A DNA stretch of 64,000 nucleotides, from assembly GCA_032622095.1 (NCBI GenBank), contig CP136062.1, positions 161,132,875 through 161,196,874 of the forward strand. Reading direction: 5' to 3'. Below the pieces are notes generated by a model, which worked only from the letters and a program-made list of their open reading frames with translations, searched no databases and had not been told where the DNA came from. The position numbers and the translations under genes were made by a program. Shown one piece after another: positions 63,655 to 64,000 of the stretch; the first letter of the stretch is position 1, and the number at the start of each line of letters is the position of its first letter. The DNA comes from Siphonodentalium dalli. Its lineage: Eukaryota > Mollusca > Scaphopoda > Gadilida > Siphonodentaliidae.

Positions 63655-64000
63655 GCCAATAATACGCGAGGGAGGTTCTCATATTATACGCCGGTCATAT
63701 GCGGGGGAGGTTTGCATATGAACATATTATCCACCAGTCATACGCGGTGGAGGTTCTCATATTATCCTCATTTGATTTGAGATAATATGAGAACCTCCAC
63801 CGCGTATGACCGGCGGATAATATGTTCATATCAGAACCTCCCCCACGTATGACCGGAGGATAATATGAGAACCTCCCTCGCGGATAATATGAACCTCCAC
63901 CGTGTATGACCGGCGGATAATATGTTCATATCAGAACCTCTCCCACGTATGACAGGAGGATAATATGAGAACCTCCCTCGCATATGACCGACGGATAATA
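63655..64000. repeat. Inverted and tandem array at the window edge
   Basis: About 60-bp units of CGCGTATGACCGGCGGATAA and TATGAGAACCTCC. Units left of about 63778 are inverted relative to those on the right, meeting at ATCCTCATTTGATTTGAGAT. At least four right-hand units are present, continuing past the window end. Confidence 0.88.

Larger units (their letters stand above)
54630..64000 (+). other. Following DDX1 intron, at least 9.4 kb
   Basis: It begins with a consensus donor, GTGAGT. I searched by eye for the motif VI exon (VHRIGRVGR) and did not find it on the plus strand, so the intron probably extends beyond the window. Its repeats are listed separately. Confidence 0.7.

Noticed and set aside
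54630-64000. DDX1 motif VI exon (HRIGRVGR)
   Set aside because: Looked for on the plus strand and not found; assumed to lie beyond the window.

Overview
The window is from an animal genome, most likely a marine lophotrochozoan such as a mollusc. It is AT-rich, with vertebrate-like intron sizes, GT-AG splicing and very dense DNA-transposon relics. It also carries the TAGCTCACCTGAG-type dispersed tandem repeat that I associate with molluscs; the clade assignment is an inference. No prokaryotic gene structure, rRNA, tRNA gene or CRISPR array is visible.

Only one host gene is securely recognised: DDX1, a DEAD-box RNA helicase, on the + strand. Two consecutive coding exons are present, at 25407-25480 (helicase segment HSDRKPPERK) and 54557-54629 (motif V, CTDVAARGLD). 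They join in frame across a 29.1 kb intron. No other DDX1 exon was found, so 1-25406 and 54630-64000 are probably the flanking introns, and nearly the whole window is intronic.

The rest is a layered repeat landscape. (i) TTAA-bounded, CCCTTT-ended elements resemble piggyBac MITEs. At least three end-types (here alpha, beta, gamma) carry the same interior hairpin, built on CATTCTCTTATATATGCGAG and often present twice, so that the element is a palindrome made of palindromes. (ii) A near-perfect palindromic MITE of about 217 bp with TA target sites and TACAGTAATGCCC ends is mariner-like. (iii) A foldback family with CAAGCCTTGAAATAGTG ends makes 8-bp target duplications and is hAT-like. (iv) A second hAT-like element lies at 10380-11761. 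(v) Two large elements with CCCTTAC ends have subterminal repeat arrays (9617-17086 and 28104-29704). (vi) A pogo/Tigger-like relic lies at 42056-44040. (vii) Copia-like retrotransposon relics lie at 33575-35054.

Tandem arrays are frequent: a 161-bp satellite at 1-1655, a 107-bp array at 1805-2785, a 170-bp array at 23620-24432, a 37-bp array at 48850-49235 and a 49-bp array at 50930-52305. A tandem duplication (35447-38397 and 38778-41149) and other paired repeat copies show single motifs that became minisatellites in only one copy.

Possible extra coding signals are weak. They are a terminal-exon-like ORF and a start-exon-like ORF on the minus strand at 13419-14043, next to an NRF1-type site, and a short minus-strand ORF at 60409-60600. 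Coordinates were read by eye; repeat boundaries are approximate by a few bases unless a target-site duplication fixes them.
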